In this document: positions 55,628 to 64,000 of the stretch, piece by piece | Position numbering within the stretch: position 1 is the first letter of the stretch | How the letters are laid out: each line of letters begins with the position of its first letter | Origin: Cylindrotheca closterium | Taxonomy: Eukaryota > Bacillariophyta > Bacillariophyceae > Bacillariales > Bacillariaceae | Assembly (NCBI GenBank): GCA_933822405.4 | Contig: CAKOGP040001224.1 | Location: forward strand, 189,825-253,824 | DNA: 64,000 nt | Direction of reading: 5' to 3' | Made by a program: the position numbers and the translations under genes | The notes under the pieces: generated by a model | Seen by the model: only the letters and a program-made list of their open reading frames with translations | Told to the model about the DNA's origin: nothing | Database searches by the model: none

Positions 55628-56752
55628 TTAAAACTCTGTTTTACAGAGTGGGCAAGAGGGAGCTTCCGCCTTGCGTTCAAAGGTATATGCCCATTGATCC
55701 AAACATTCCAAATGGAATTCGTGGCCGCACCTTGGTAATATTCGAAGAAACGTTACAATGTGCTCGTGCTGCTTTTGTTCCTCATCATTCGTAGGATGAC
55801 AGTGATAATCTTCGTAACAAATACAGCACGAGTCATCGAACTTGCGTTGTTTCATCAAACAAGAGACTATTTCATTTCGTTCCAGGTACGAAGCCGTGTC
55901 GCCTCTATTTTGTAGCATTCCTTTCAATTGAGAAATCTTCAACTTGGAATACGCCTCTTCATCATTGGGGACAAACTCTTCAATGGGCAATTCACGAATC
56001 TTGGCCACAATCTTGGCCAGTTTGGCAGGATTTTGCTGTGGTGGTTGCTGGTGGCCTTGATGATGACGAGCATCGGCAAAGGACCGTGTCATCATCCACA
56101 CAAAACCAGCAAATTGGAGCATGCTTCCCAAAAACAAAGCAATGTCGGAAAGGCTCTGAGAAAGAGCCGAGTCTTTTACATCATTAAAAAACATGCCCCA
56201 TACAAAGATACCACAAACTAGACCAGATGCCAGACCCATTGACAACCAGTACCGAGAAGATTGTTCGTACGCATCTCGTAGTGGTTGCTGTTGATTTGGT
56301 GGTTGTTGTTGATTCTGTTGATTTGGTTGTGGCTGTTGTTGTGGTTCTTGCATCTCCCGTGCCTGTCTCTCTTCTATATTCTGTGCAATATTCTCATACC
56401 GACTCCGCAACCAAACTCGATATTGATTGAGGCTCACGGCCAATAGGGAAAATATGACAATGAAAAAGACCAAAAATGTCAAGGCAAGTGTCTTCCATGG
56501 CAAATCATCTGTGGTTACGGTGTAGCTCGCAGAATAGCGATGGGCGGCGGTCCTTGTGTTGCGATTGATGATGTTGTTATTACTAGTTTGCTGGGGCGGC
56601 GCACTGGTAACAGGTCGACTACTACTAGTAGTAGTACTATGCTCAAAGTTCGTTTCATTGTTCAGAAGAAACGGCAAGAGTTGTACCAGAAACAAAATCA
56701 GCATGACGGCATGCTGCATTGGGCCACCGTTTGAACTCCAAATGAAAATCAT
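55628..56752 (-). CDS. Membrane-anchored RING-H2 E3 ubiquitin ligase
   Basis: Single exon, 374 residues from ATG 56752. The N-terminal hydrophobic segment VMLILFLVQLLPFLL may be a signal anchor; further helices are LALTFLVFFIVIFSLLAVSL (about 90-110), LASGLVCGIFVWGMFF (about 175-192) and a segment near 205-222. A Gln/Pro-rich linker lies at about 135-158. Residues about 265-305 (LKISQLKGMLQNRG...LERNEIVSCL) resemble a SAP-like helix-extended-helix. The C-terminal RING runs CCICYEDY...LPRCGHEFHLECLDQW...CPLC, i.e. C3H2C3 with the usual ligands. It is likely a ubiquitin ligase in an endomembrane or organelle membrane. Confidence 0.85.
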   Translation of the reverse strand: MIFIWSSNGGPMQHAVMLILFLVQLLPFLLNNETNFEHSTTTSSSRPVTSAPPQQTSNNNIINRNTRTAAHRYSASYTVTTDDLPWKTLALTFLVFFIVIFSLLAVSLNQYRVWLRSRYENIAQNIEERQAREMQEPQQQPQPNQQNQQQPPNQQQPLRDAYEQSSRYWLSMGLASGLVCGIFVWGMFFNDVKDSALSQSLSDIALFLGSMLQFAGFVWMMTRSFADARHHQGHQQPPQQNPAKLAKIVAKIRELPIEEFVPNDEEAYSKLKISQLKGMLQNRGDTASYLERNEIVSCLMKQRKFDDSCCICYEDYHCHPTNDEEQKQHEHIVTFLRILPRCGHEFHLECLDQWAYTFERKAEAPSCPLCKTEF

Positions 56753-57244
56753 GATAATGCCTCTTGTTTCATCATATGTTGTTTAAACGCAAGGTAAGAA
56801 CGAAAAGAAAAAGGATTATACAATGTCAAGGCGTTGCAATGCGAATTCAAGAGTTGGGATGATGAGTTTTGTTGCGCTGACGATCTATCTTACTCTTGTT
56901 CCGATGTACGACTAGCACGAGTCAGTCATTCTCGCAATTCTTGGAAATTCCCGACTAAACTACATATGATATACAGTACGTTTACAGGACGTCGACAGGG
57001 GTTTCAAAAACTACTTTCTTCGCAATGACGAAAAAAAGTACCGGTACATCGATGCCATGCTGTTGATTTGTTGCGGGCTGTGTAAAGATATTCATAGTTG
57101 TTTCTTATCTTGTGAACTGAGATTAATTTAGTCGAAGCAGTCGTATTATGGACTACTAAGACTAACCAAAATTCATGATGCAAAAAAGATCGCAGATCAT
57201 GAAGATCCAACGATCAATCGTACCAGGTACGTAATGGATTGATC
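56753..57244. other. Divergent intergenic region
   Basis: About 490 bp between the RING gene (minus) and the peroxidase gene (plus). It contains a GTACCGGTAC palindrome at about 57039-57048. No gene was seen; it presumably carries both promoters. Confidence 0.4.
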
Positions 57245-58384
57245 ATGCAGTTTTCTCTTTGGCATGCTTCGTTGTCCGCCCTTGCTCTAAGTCGATCTTC
57301 CTTTCTACAACAATCTTCGTCAGCGTTGCTTTCGTTGGCGTCACCGCCACCGTTGCACATTCTTGAACCACCACCACCACCACCAACAACAACAACACCA
57401 ACAACAACAACAACAGCAACAGCAACAGCAGCACCCAGAACCGGACGTGTTATTATTGCACGAGCAACCAGCAACGATGGTGACAGTCAGATTGCCTCTG
57501 TTGCCAAAGCCTTTCGCAATGATATTCAAACAATTGTGAAGAATGATCCATCACTTGCGGGCCCCTTGATTCGTCTAGCCTTTCACGATGCCGCTACTTG
57601 GGAGTCGTCTAGAGGTAGTACTAGCAGTAGTAGTAGCAATCCTTATTTTTGGTTGCGACAGCAGCCATCTGGTGGGCCCAATGGTTCCATTCAATACGAA
57701 TTGGGTCGATCCGAGAATCGGGGTCTTTCCAAACCACTACAGTTCGTTCAAAATATCACTCATGGTTATGCTGCGTCATTAAGTTTGGCAGATGCAATTG
57801 CCCTGGCAGGAGCCTCTGCTGTCGAGGCGATTGGTGGACCAACGATTGCCATTCGCATGGGACGAATCGATGCCACCCAAGCCGATCCCGAATTTCTACG
57901 AACACCTTTGAAAGCATCCACAAGACGTTCCATTGTCACCAAGACATTACCAGAAGCTGGTTTGGATTCGGATGGACTCCGATTGTATTTTGGTCAACTG
58001 GGATTCTCCGAAAAAGAATTTGTGGCACTCTGTGGATGTCATGGTTTGGGTCGCCATGTATCGCTTTTGGGCATGCCCAAAGACTGCCTTCGCAACTTGA
58101 CTCGGACCTGCTTGGAAGAAGCCCCGGTACTCTTACCATTTGTGACCAAGTCTGTGGATACCTTTGACAATTCGTACTTTCAATTCTTGCTCAAATGGAA
58201 CAGTAATGACATCAAGCTGGGTGATGTGGCATTCATTCCTACCGATGTGGATCTAGTGGTCGATACAGGATTAAAACGATGGGTGGATTACTTTGCACAA
58301 GACCAAAATGCCTATTTCAATGCGTATGGTCAAGCCTACCAAAAGCTTGTGGACCGAACGGCTACGACACAGGAGCGCTATTGA
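57245..58384 (+). CDS. Class I haem peroxidase (ascorbate-peroxidase-like)
   Basis: Single exon, 379 residues from the ATG at 57245. The N-terminus is hydrophobic then Pro/Thr-rich (poly-Pro at 42-47, then Thr/Ala run), acting as leader plus linker; a plastid or secretory location is possible. The peroxidase domain starts at about 80. Distal site: PLIRLAFHDAATW, with Arg110 and His114, but Phe113 where ascorbate peroxidases have Trp. Proximal site: ALCGCHGLGRH with His266. FDNSYF and the helix YFAQDQNAYFNAYGQAYQKLV are conserved. The loop after the proximal His (HVSLLGMPKD) lacks the Arg that binds ascorbate in plant APX, so the electron donor may differ. Confidence 0.8.
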   Translation: MQFSLWHASLSALALSRSSFLQQSSSALLSLASPPPLHILEPPPPPPTTTTPTTTTTATATAAPRTGRVIIARATSNDGDSQIASVAKAFRNDIQTIVKNDPSLAGPLIRLAFHDAATWESSRGSTSSSSSNPYFWLRQQPSGGPNGSIQYELGRSENRGLSKPLQFVQNITHGYAASLSLADAIALAGASAVEAIGGPTIAIRMGRIDATQADPEFLRTPLKASTRRSIVTKTLPEAGLDSDGLRLYFGQLGFSEKEFVALCGCHGLGRHVSLLGMPKDCLRNLTRTCLEEAPVLLPFVTKSVDTFDNSYFQFLLKWNSNDIKLGDVAFIPTDVDLVVDTGLKRWVDYFAQDQNAYFNAYGQAYQKLVDRTATTQERY

Positions 58385-58879
58385 AGTTTTTCTTGTCAAA
58401 GCCATTCTTTGCATTCTATCATTGAAAAACCTGAAACAAGTGTATGGGCCAATAAAAGAGGACCAATGCAATCAAGCTTTGGCTTCTAATAAAATGTCGA
58501 AATTGCCTATCAATGGAGGTGTCTCTTGGACTGCAACTTTTGATATACCACCACCACAGGCCAAACGACAGCCAAACTGTGCAAGGAGACTCGATAGTAG
58601 TGTGTGTACGCTATTCAATTCTGCCATTTTGGAAGCATTTGTCGTTATCTCAGGAAGGTTCTGGTGGCGACTACGATACCAATGGCTGTGGCTGGTCGTT
58701 GTTTCCGCTAGTCAAGAACTAAATTTTCAATATTCGAACCATCATTCATTCACTGTTGACAGCTTATTATTATTATTTATATATATTTTGGCAATATAGT
58801 TTAAAGTTTGGTTATGAATACAAGACCATGACTATGTAGCTATTATGACCTTGCTATCAGCGCCGATCAGGATGATATT
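58385..58879. other. Intergenic region
   Basis: About 500 bp following the peroxidase gene. No convincing coding frame, repeat or RNA gene was found. Confidence 0.4.
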
Positions 58880-59152
58880 ATGAAAACAAGTCGACCACAT
58901 GGATTGCAATTACACACGACCCCAAACATCACGAACGAACGAACGAACGTCAGTCGAAAAAGTGCCGCCCACAAGGCTTCTCATTCCGGGGCCGTGTTGG
59001 CAGAAGCTAAAAAGGGTGTCAAGCGCAATTCTTTTGGGAAACTACAGTACAGGTACACTCGGGAAACGGAAGCTCACATTGATTACATGATGCTTTCCAA
59101 TTCGAGATACGTCATAGAAACAGAGCATACTAGAGACACTTACCATACCTAA
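58880..59152 (+). CDS. Short hypothetical frame, doubtful
   Basis: ATG-led frame of 90 residues, basic and Thr/His/Ser-rich in its first half, containing SGAVLAEAKKGVKRNSFGKLQ and HIDYMMLSNSRYVIETEH. It has no signal peptide or domain I know. The second half looks more protein-like than the first; it could be an exon of a spliced gene or chance. Confidence 0.25.
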   Translation: MKTSRPHGLQLHTTPNITNERTNVSRKSAAHKASHSGAVLAEAKKGVKRNSFGKLQYRYTRETEAHIDYMMLSNSRYVIETEHTRDTYHT

Positions 59153-60001
59153 AAAGCCAATCTCAGCAGCGTAACCAGTTCCAACATGATATTGTAATGG
59201 CACCGCTACTAGAAGTTGAGAGTGGTACTAGTAGCTAGTACTAGCAGTAGCACTAGCAACAGCAGTGCTTTGAAAATATCATACAATAAGCGTAGCACCT
59301 CAGCTTTCAGCGAACGATGGATTTTTATTGCGAATCCTCACATGAACGAAGAGAGTGCACTTTGGTCAATAGCAACATAATGAATCCAAGGCCTTCGGGG
59401 TACGAGTACCAGGATCCCGGCACCAGAGCAGGGGATTGTTTCGTTGGTCGCTAAGCTGATTTGGTGGCCGGTCGCACCTGTTTTAGGTTGGTTCCGAGCC
59501 ACTCAATAGTTGACACCAAGTTGCCAGCTGCCGAAACATCTGGCAATGGCTTCAAGGTTCAAGGTTTCCATTCGGGAGGGGTCACGTCAAATAATAAGTG
59601 GAAAAACTAAATGTCAACGAGAGTTGCAGTTTGCGATTTTTTTGTCTTCGCTCGTTGTATCCACTGGTAAAATTCTGGAAACTTGTGGCCCGGAATTGTT
59701 CGGCACTTCTATCCGATCAGGATATTGACCAAAAAACGAACAAATCAAAAGACACAAAAATCCAAGGGCCACAAAGACACAAAACCATCTGTTCGGACAT
59801 TGTTCGAAACGATCGAGCGAAAGCCTCATTGTGCCCCACTGTAGGCCATAGAATCTTGTAGCTCCCAGGTTCAATCAATCCTGGGCACTGTCTAACTGCA
59901 GTAATCACCCACCCGCTAGCTATCATTACCGCTATAGTATCGCTATTACAATAAGTTGAATGCGGACACGTGTGCAAGGGAAACCACCTGCTTATTCTGC
60001 T
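59153..60001. other. Intergenic region with short hairpin
   Basis: About 850 bp. A CTAGTA/ACTAGC-rich stretch lies at about 59220-59260. At about 59857-59880, CCCAGG and CCTGGG flank a ten-base loop; it recalls a tRNA T-arm but no tRNA fold surrounds it. No gene was seen. Confidence 0.35.
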
Positions 60002-60616
60002 ATGGGGTCCAAGACCTCCAAAACCGAAAGGATCACATCATCCTGCTCTAGGACAAGATTCTCTCAAGATGATCTGCAATCGAGAGCTACGGAACAAACA
60101 GACGATTCCAGTCTGTCACCCATGCCAACGAAGGTCTCGCACTCATTGAAGAGTCTCAAGATTTCAAAACACCTGTCGGAGAATCTAAACGAGGCGAAAG
60201 AATGGCCATCCATGCTTCCTGCTAATGAAGAAGCATTGGACGACCCAACACGGCGGCGTTGGTTGCCAAAAAAAGAAGATTATTCGCACCAATCGTCTCC
60301 CGCTACGGATGGCGGCTCCAAGACCATTCCGGTCAAGTTGCCTGCTGCTTCCACAAACAACTATGAAGAGTTCGCTCTTGAAGAAGAGTCGAACGAAGCT
60401 CGCTACCTTGCGAAAATGTACGATTCCAGAACCTGGGAAATGTACCGCCGGATAACCGAGGCTCGCAAAAATTCTCCTTACCAAAGTACTACTACTTCTA
60501 CATCTTGCATGATCCCCAAGGGTAGTGAAAGTACTTCGGAATGGGAAAACTTGCAACAAGAGGTGGATGTCTCTCCGAGTGGACACGAAATGATTTTTCT
60601 CTTTGACTTTGACTAA
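60002..60616 (+). CDS. Small protein with N-myristoylation motif
   Basis: 204 residues from the ATG at 60002; an in-frame ATG at 59960 would add 14 residues but bury the motif. The N-terminus MGSKTSK has Gly2 and Ser6 as required for N-myristoylation, so attachment to a membrane is likely. The middle is Ser/Thr-rich and disordered. The best-ordered part is near the C-terminus: EARYLAKMYDSRTWEMYRRI, followed by TEARKNSPYQ, then HEMIFLFDFD at the end. I do not recognise the family; the aromatic/basic helix may be a partner-binding segment. It converges on the BTB gene. Confidence 0.6.
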   Translation: MGSKTSKTERITSSCSRTRFSQDDLQSRATEQTDDSSLSPMPTKVSHSLKSLKISKHLSENLNEAKEWPSMLPANEEALDDPTRRRWLPKKEDYSHQSSPATDGGSKTIPVKLPAASTNNYEEFALEEESNEARYLAKMYDSRTWEMYRRITEARKNSPYQSTTTSTSCMIPKGSESTSEWENLQQEVDVSPSGHEMIFLFDFD

Positions 60617-61130
60617 AGAATAAAATGGCCACGATGCGCCATTCGGTTACACTTATGGCACACATCACCACCACATTTCACTCACTCACTCACCACCACT
60701 TTTGAACAAAAGAATCCTCCCATTTTACCATGGCTTCAAGACTTGCTTTTTTTCTGCTATAATCAATTCAAGCACTACCAAAGCGGGCTACAACGCTATA
60801 TCTATCACACACACAAACTAACACAAAACAAAAACGCTAATATAATAGACCATTAGGACTATCATAACAACAAAAAGAATCACAATACTACTCTAGCAAT
60901 TAGAATAGAACGATATTACAATCGCTAGATGACTAGTAAGTATACTGAATTCACAATTCTATTCTAGTTTTACAATACATGGTATTTACAGTACAGTACA
61001 CGCCAGAATGATGGCGAATGCGAATGCGAAGGGCTCCCATTTTATGGGACCAACCTCGCGGGGGTCATTGCACTTGAAATGATTCGCATTGCTTTTATCC
61101 GATGATGAAAACACAAGTAAGTCTACCTCT
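60617..61130. other. Intergenic, convergent 3' ends
   Basis: About 510 bp, A-rich with CACAC and AACAAAA runs and a TACAGTACAGTAC stretch at about 60985-61000. No gene was seen; it probably holds two 3' UTRs. Confidence 0.4.
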
Positions 61131-63908
61131 CTAAATGGCAGTTTGAGGATTCGATTTGCCTCGATTGTTGGACAAGATCAAAATCTCCGCCAGAACATCC
61201 GAAGGAAGTTTTTGTAGGGCTGATGTGAGGGCAGTTTGATTGGGATACTTAAGTCGGAAGGAATCCCAATTCTGAACAATGCTCTTGACGCAACGTTTTT
61301 GGAATTTGGAGTACACCTTGTTGTCGTCAGCGGCTAGTAGTTCCACATCCAAAATCAATAGGGCTAGGGCCACTGTGGGGTCAATGACGGGAATGGCAGT
61401 CTCACTCGTCAAATCACAAAAAATCTTGTGTGTGACTACCTTTTTGTTCTTGCTGACGCAAAAGTAAATGGCCTTGGACCATTTGCAAGAGGCGTTTTGG
61501 AAGGCCTGTGGCTGGACTTCCTTGTTCTTGGCCTTGTTAATCAATTCTTTGCGGTTCGCTTCCAGGACCGAGACTAGGAACTGGGGGGCGAGGCGCCAGG
61601 CTTGATTGGGTTGTTGGGTGACCAATCGTCCAATCTTGCTCTTGGAAGCAACCACCAATGGGCCCGCTTTCATTTGAACAGCCGAGGCTATAAAGCGACC
61701 AAAGTTCTTCAGCGAAATGTTCTTGTTGTAAAACTCGACAATGGTGGTCTTCAAAGCTGGTATGCCAAGAAATTCGGCCCACTTGTACATGGCACAAGAG
61801 CGATTGGCAGTCAATTTGAGAGTTTTTTCACGGTTGTGGTACAAAAAGTCCAAGACCATTGGGAAGATGTTGGCCCAGGCTTGAGGTAGGTCAAGTTGAG
61901 TCACTTTGGGAGACTTGGTCTCATAGTAGCCGTTCACCACACGATCCTCTTGGAACTGAGCGGCAAAATATTCGCTTTTCCGAACGCCATATCCCAGAAC
62001 GTTTCGATGCAAATGATACACATCGACTTTGCCAGTTTCCTTGTGCTTTATTTCAACTTTCCAATCACTGAAGCTATCTTCCGGATTGGATCGCCAACTT
62101 ATGTTCTTCATGCAATTAGGCTTGGTTCTACCAACAAGTTTCTTCTTTGGTGCTGATGCTGGTACTCTAGAAACTTGGTTCTTCTCCTTTCGAAGTCGTG
62201 CAGATTTGCGGCTGGATCGGGACTGAGATGTATGGTGACTCTTTTGGTAAGACGCTTGCTGCGATCGGAGTTCAAAACCCCCAGCCGACACCGATGAGCC
62301 TTCGCTAGGAGCACCCATGGTGTAGTCAGCGTCTTCCCCCGTAGATGGTTCCAGATCGAGATCAAACGCCGAAGGGCGCCCCATGTGAGAATCCTGTTCT
62401 GGCTTGTTTTTGGCGTCACTGGAAACTTGCCGCAAAATCTGGTTCACAGCTTCATCCTTTGACATTTTCATGACGTCGCGACGAATGGCTTCAATGTCCT
62501 CCGACATCTCGTTGTCAATATCATCGGCTTCCAGGTTGCTAGCCCGTGCTTTTCGTTGAGCCTCTTCAATGGCTCGTTTCATATCCGAGTCTGCATTCGA
62601 TTCTACTTCAGAATCCCTGGAAAGTGCTTCAATTTCATTATACCAGTCTTCTGGTGACATGTTGGATTCTTCGTGTTGGACGTCATCTTGGCCATGCTCA
62701 GTAGTATGACTCATGGCGACCTTTTCCATTTTGGAGTACCAATCTTCATGAGTGATTTCATCACTATCTACCCTCTTCGTGCCATCAGACGGACCCTTAG
62801 TGACAGCACGATCGACAAAGATTTTACTTCGAAGCGCGTCTCCAGAAGGATCTCTTTGAACTGGCCCATAGGCACCGGACATCATCTTTCCAACGGCTTG
62901 TGTGCCTGGAGGATCGTTCGACGATTGAACAGGTGGATCGTCATGATCATTTTGCACAGATGGCTCCAAATATTCAAATGAATATTTTGGAGCTGGCTTT
63001 GCATTGCTCGCCTCGTCACTCTTCTTTGGCGCTGGTGCCTCTTCGCGAGCTCGTTTTGCCTGGAGCAATTCTTTCGCGCGTTTGGCAGCTTGCAGTGCTT
63101 CATCTCCATTAGATAGCATGGTGTATGATTTCATTCCTTGCATTGCTCTTTCATAGGTCATTTGCTTCCTTGCCTCCATGGCTTCTCTAGTCTTTCTCTT
63201 GCGTTCTTCCACAGCTATTCGAATTCGTTCCCGATGCTCCTTTTCTAGTGTTTCTGCTTCAGTTCTTGCTTCAGCTTGTTCGGCTTCACGCTGCCTGCGC
63301 TCTGCCACCACCCTCATAGCTCGTTCTCGACGTTCTTGCGCTCTCTTTTCTGGGTCAATTTCGACAGGATGGGCCTTGTCAGCAAGGGATTCCTCCGTGG
63401 CAGGTTGAGTATTCAGAATACTTGACATTTCAGAAGTGCCTCCTTTGCCAACTGAACAAGGGTCGGCAGCCAAATCAGCAGCTTCTATCGTTCCATCTCG
63501 TTCCAATAGCATGATGGTGGCCTTCTCAGCTTCCATTGCAAAACGCTTGGCATTGTCTTCGGCAGCAGCTCGTTTCAACTTTTCTTTGGTGGCCCGTGTT
63601 TTCGCTTCCAGAGCTTCCTTTCTAGCTTCGTCGAGCTGCTCCAATAGCTTTGCGTTTGCTTCCATCGCTACCATGAAAGGTTTTAGAAGCTCTGGGCTCA
63701 TTTCTTTTGGTTGACTTGAAGGAAGCTCCCGTTTCTGAGCAGTTGTCGCCAGGACTCCTCTCGCAAAAACTACATCCGTTTCAGCCTTTTTGGCGCTTTC
63801 CTCAGCAATTGCTCGCCGTACTCCCTCTTCGTTGGCTTGTTGAGTTGCCTCAAGCGCTGCCCGTCTTGCATCATTGAGCTGCTCTAGCAGCTTCGTATTG
63901 AATGCCAT
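61131..63908 (-). CDS. Coiled-coil protein with C-terminal BTB/POZ domain
   Basis: Single exon, 925 residues from ATG 63908; an in-frame TGA 24 bp upstream supports this start, though an upstream exon is possible. The N-terminal ~300 residues are Ala/Glu/Lys/Arg-rich coiled coil with two similar segments, KLLEQLNDARRAALEA and KLLEQLDEARKEALEA. The region to about 580 is acidic and disordered with two similar EDWY.. motifs (HEDWYSKMEKV, PEDWYNEIEAL). A basic segment precedes the BTB domain (about 605-715): SDWKVEIKHKETGKVDVYHLH, SEYFAAQF and MVLDFLYHN. A BACK-like helical region follows to the end. Such proteins are numerous in diatoms; an adaptor role, for example for cullin-3 ligases, is inferred. 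Confidence 0.8.
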   Translation of the reverse strand: MAFNTKLLEQLNDARRAALEATQQANEEGVRRAIAEESAKKAETDVVFARGVLATTAQKRELPSSQPKEMSPELLKPFMVAMEANAKLLEQLDEARKEALEAKTRATKEKLKRAAAEDNAKRFAMEAEKATIMLLERDGTIEAADLAADPCSVGKGGTSEMSSILNTQPATEESLADKAHPVEIDPEKRAQERRERAMRVVAERRQREAEQAEARTEAETLEKEHRERIRIAVEERKRKTREAMEARKQMTYERAMQGMKSYTMLSNGDEALQAAKRAKELLQAKRAREEAPAPKKSDEASNAKPAPKYSFEYLEPSVQNDHDDPPVQSSNDPPGTQAVGKMMSGAYGPVQRDPSGDALRSKIFVDRAVTKGPSDGTKRVDSDEITHEDWYSKMEKVAMSHTTEHGQDDVQHEESNMSPEDWYNEIEALSRDSEVESNADSDMKRAIEEAQRKARASNLEADDIDNEMSEDIEAIRRDVMKMSKDEAVNQILRQVSSDAKNKPEQDSHMGRPSAFDLDLEPSTGEDADYTMGAPSEGSSVSAGGFELRSQQASYQKSHHTSQSRSSRKSARLRKEKNQVSRVPASAPKKKLVGRTKPNCMKNISWRSNPEDSFSDWKVEIKHKETGKVDVYHLHRNVLGYGVRKSEYFAAQFQEDRVVNGYYETKSPKVTQLDLPQAWANIFPMVLDFLYHNREKTLKLTANRSCAMYKWAEFLGIPALKTTIVEFYNKNISLKNFGRFIASAVQMKAGPLVVASKSKIGRLVTQQPNQAWRLAPQFLVSVLEANRKELINKAKNKEVQPQAFQNASCKWSKAIYFCVSKNKKVVTHKIFCDLTSETAIPVIDPTVALALLILDVELLAADDNKVYSKFQKRCVKSIVQNWDSFRLKYPNQTALTSALQKLPSDVLAEILILSNNRGKSNPQTAI

Positions 63909-64000
63909 AACAGAAAGATACGACTCGGGAACATCAGATGCTTTCTCCTTAGAACCAATCGCGTGTATGTTCCTGTTCCTCTGGTAGCTTGGCTCGGCAT

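Noticed and set aside
59855..59885. tRNA T-arm-like hairpin (CCCAGG...CCTGGG with TTCAATC)
   Set aside because: The loop is ten bases rather than seven, and no matching acceptor, D or anticodon stems are found around it.
31611..60998. Recurring CTACAGTA / TACAGTAC strings in intergenic DNA
   Set aside because: Copies at 31612, 31972, 34205 (reverse), 44091 (reverse) and 60985 are short and AT-biased; without genome-wide counts they cannot be told from chance.

Overview
The window looks like nuclear DNA of a diatom, probably a pennate one; no species is claimed. The reasons are short GT-AG introns (59-113 bp in the genes reconstructed here), bipartite plastid/thylakoid targeting sequences, diatom-expanded protein families (a DUF6824-type domain, repeated CxxC...H...C zinc-finger modules, FGF-type class III cyclase-like domains, BTB proteins) and a mix of nuclear housekeeping genes with lineage-specific secreted and membrane proteins. 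I saw no transposase, reverse transcriptase, CRISPR array, rRNA or tRNA. All gene models are read from sequence only; intron junctions were placed by GT-AG, phase and protein continuity.

Layout. 0-7.7 kb: 3' end of a GAF-domain gene, a VTT/TVP38-type membrane protein, a protein with three hnRNP-Q-acidic-type domains, a kinase-like type II membrane protein, and the first of two paralogous multi-TM proteins. 8-12 kb: a kinesin-light-chain-like TPR array broken by two small frameshifts, then the second multi-TM paralogue. 12.3-18.1 kb: a 1468-residue membrane protein with a voltage-sensor-like region and a degenerate class III cyclase domain, then the GTPase GPN3. 18.1-28 kb: a plasmepsin-V-like aspartic protease divergent from condensin subunit D2, and a zinc-finger protein with an A-B-A-B module order. 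28-36 kb: lineage-specific genes, including two almost identical secreted proteins whose two internal repeats carry a conserved core flanked by RXL processing-type motifs, and a plastid/thylakoid membrane protein. 36-49 kb: chromatin and transcription genes, namely HIRA, an ankyrin protein, an HMG-box protein and TFIIH p62, many of them divergently paired, plus an unrecognised two-exon gene.

49-54.5 kb is a zone of duplication debris. It has a (TTGCA)n array, a chimeric pseudogene made of the 5' end of an LRR gene and the 3' end of the TFIIH p62 gene, a DUF6824+MORN gene, a remnant of a TPR-gene 5' region, and a membrane-protein gene interrupted by one in-frame TAG. 54.5-64 kb: the intact LRR gene, a membrane RING-H2 protein, a class I haem peroxidase, a probably myristoylated small protein and a coiled-coil/BTB protein.

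The genes do not form an operon or one pathway. The two local themes are nuclear genome maintenance and expression (condensin D2, HIRA, HMG-box, TFIIH p62, GPN3, hnRNP-Q-like) and secretory or membrane proteins that are lineage-specific. The best candidate for something undescribed is the secreted RXL-flanked repeat precursor pair at 30-33.7 kb; next are the metal-site-less cyclase fused to a voltage-sensor-like membrane region, and the TFIIH/LRR chimera.
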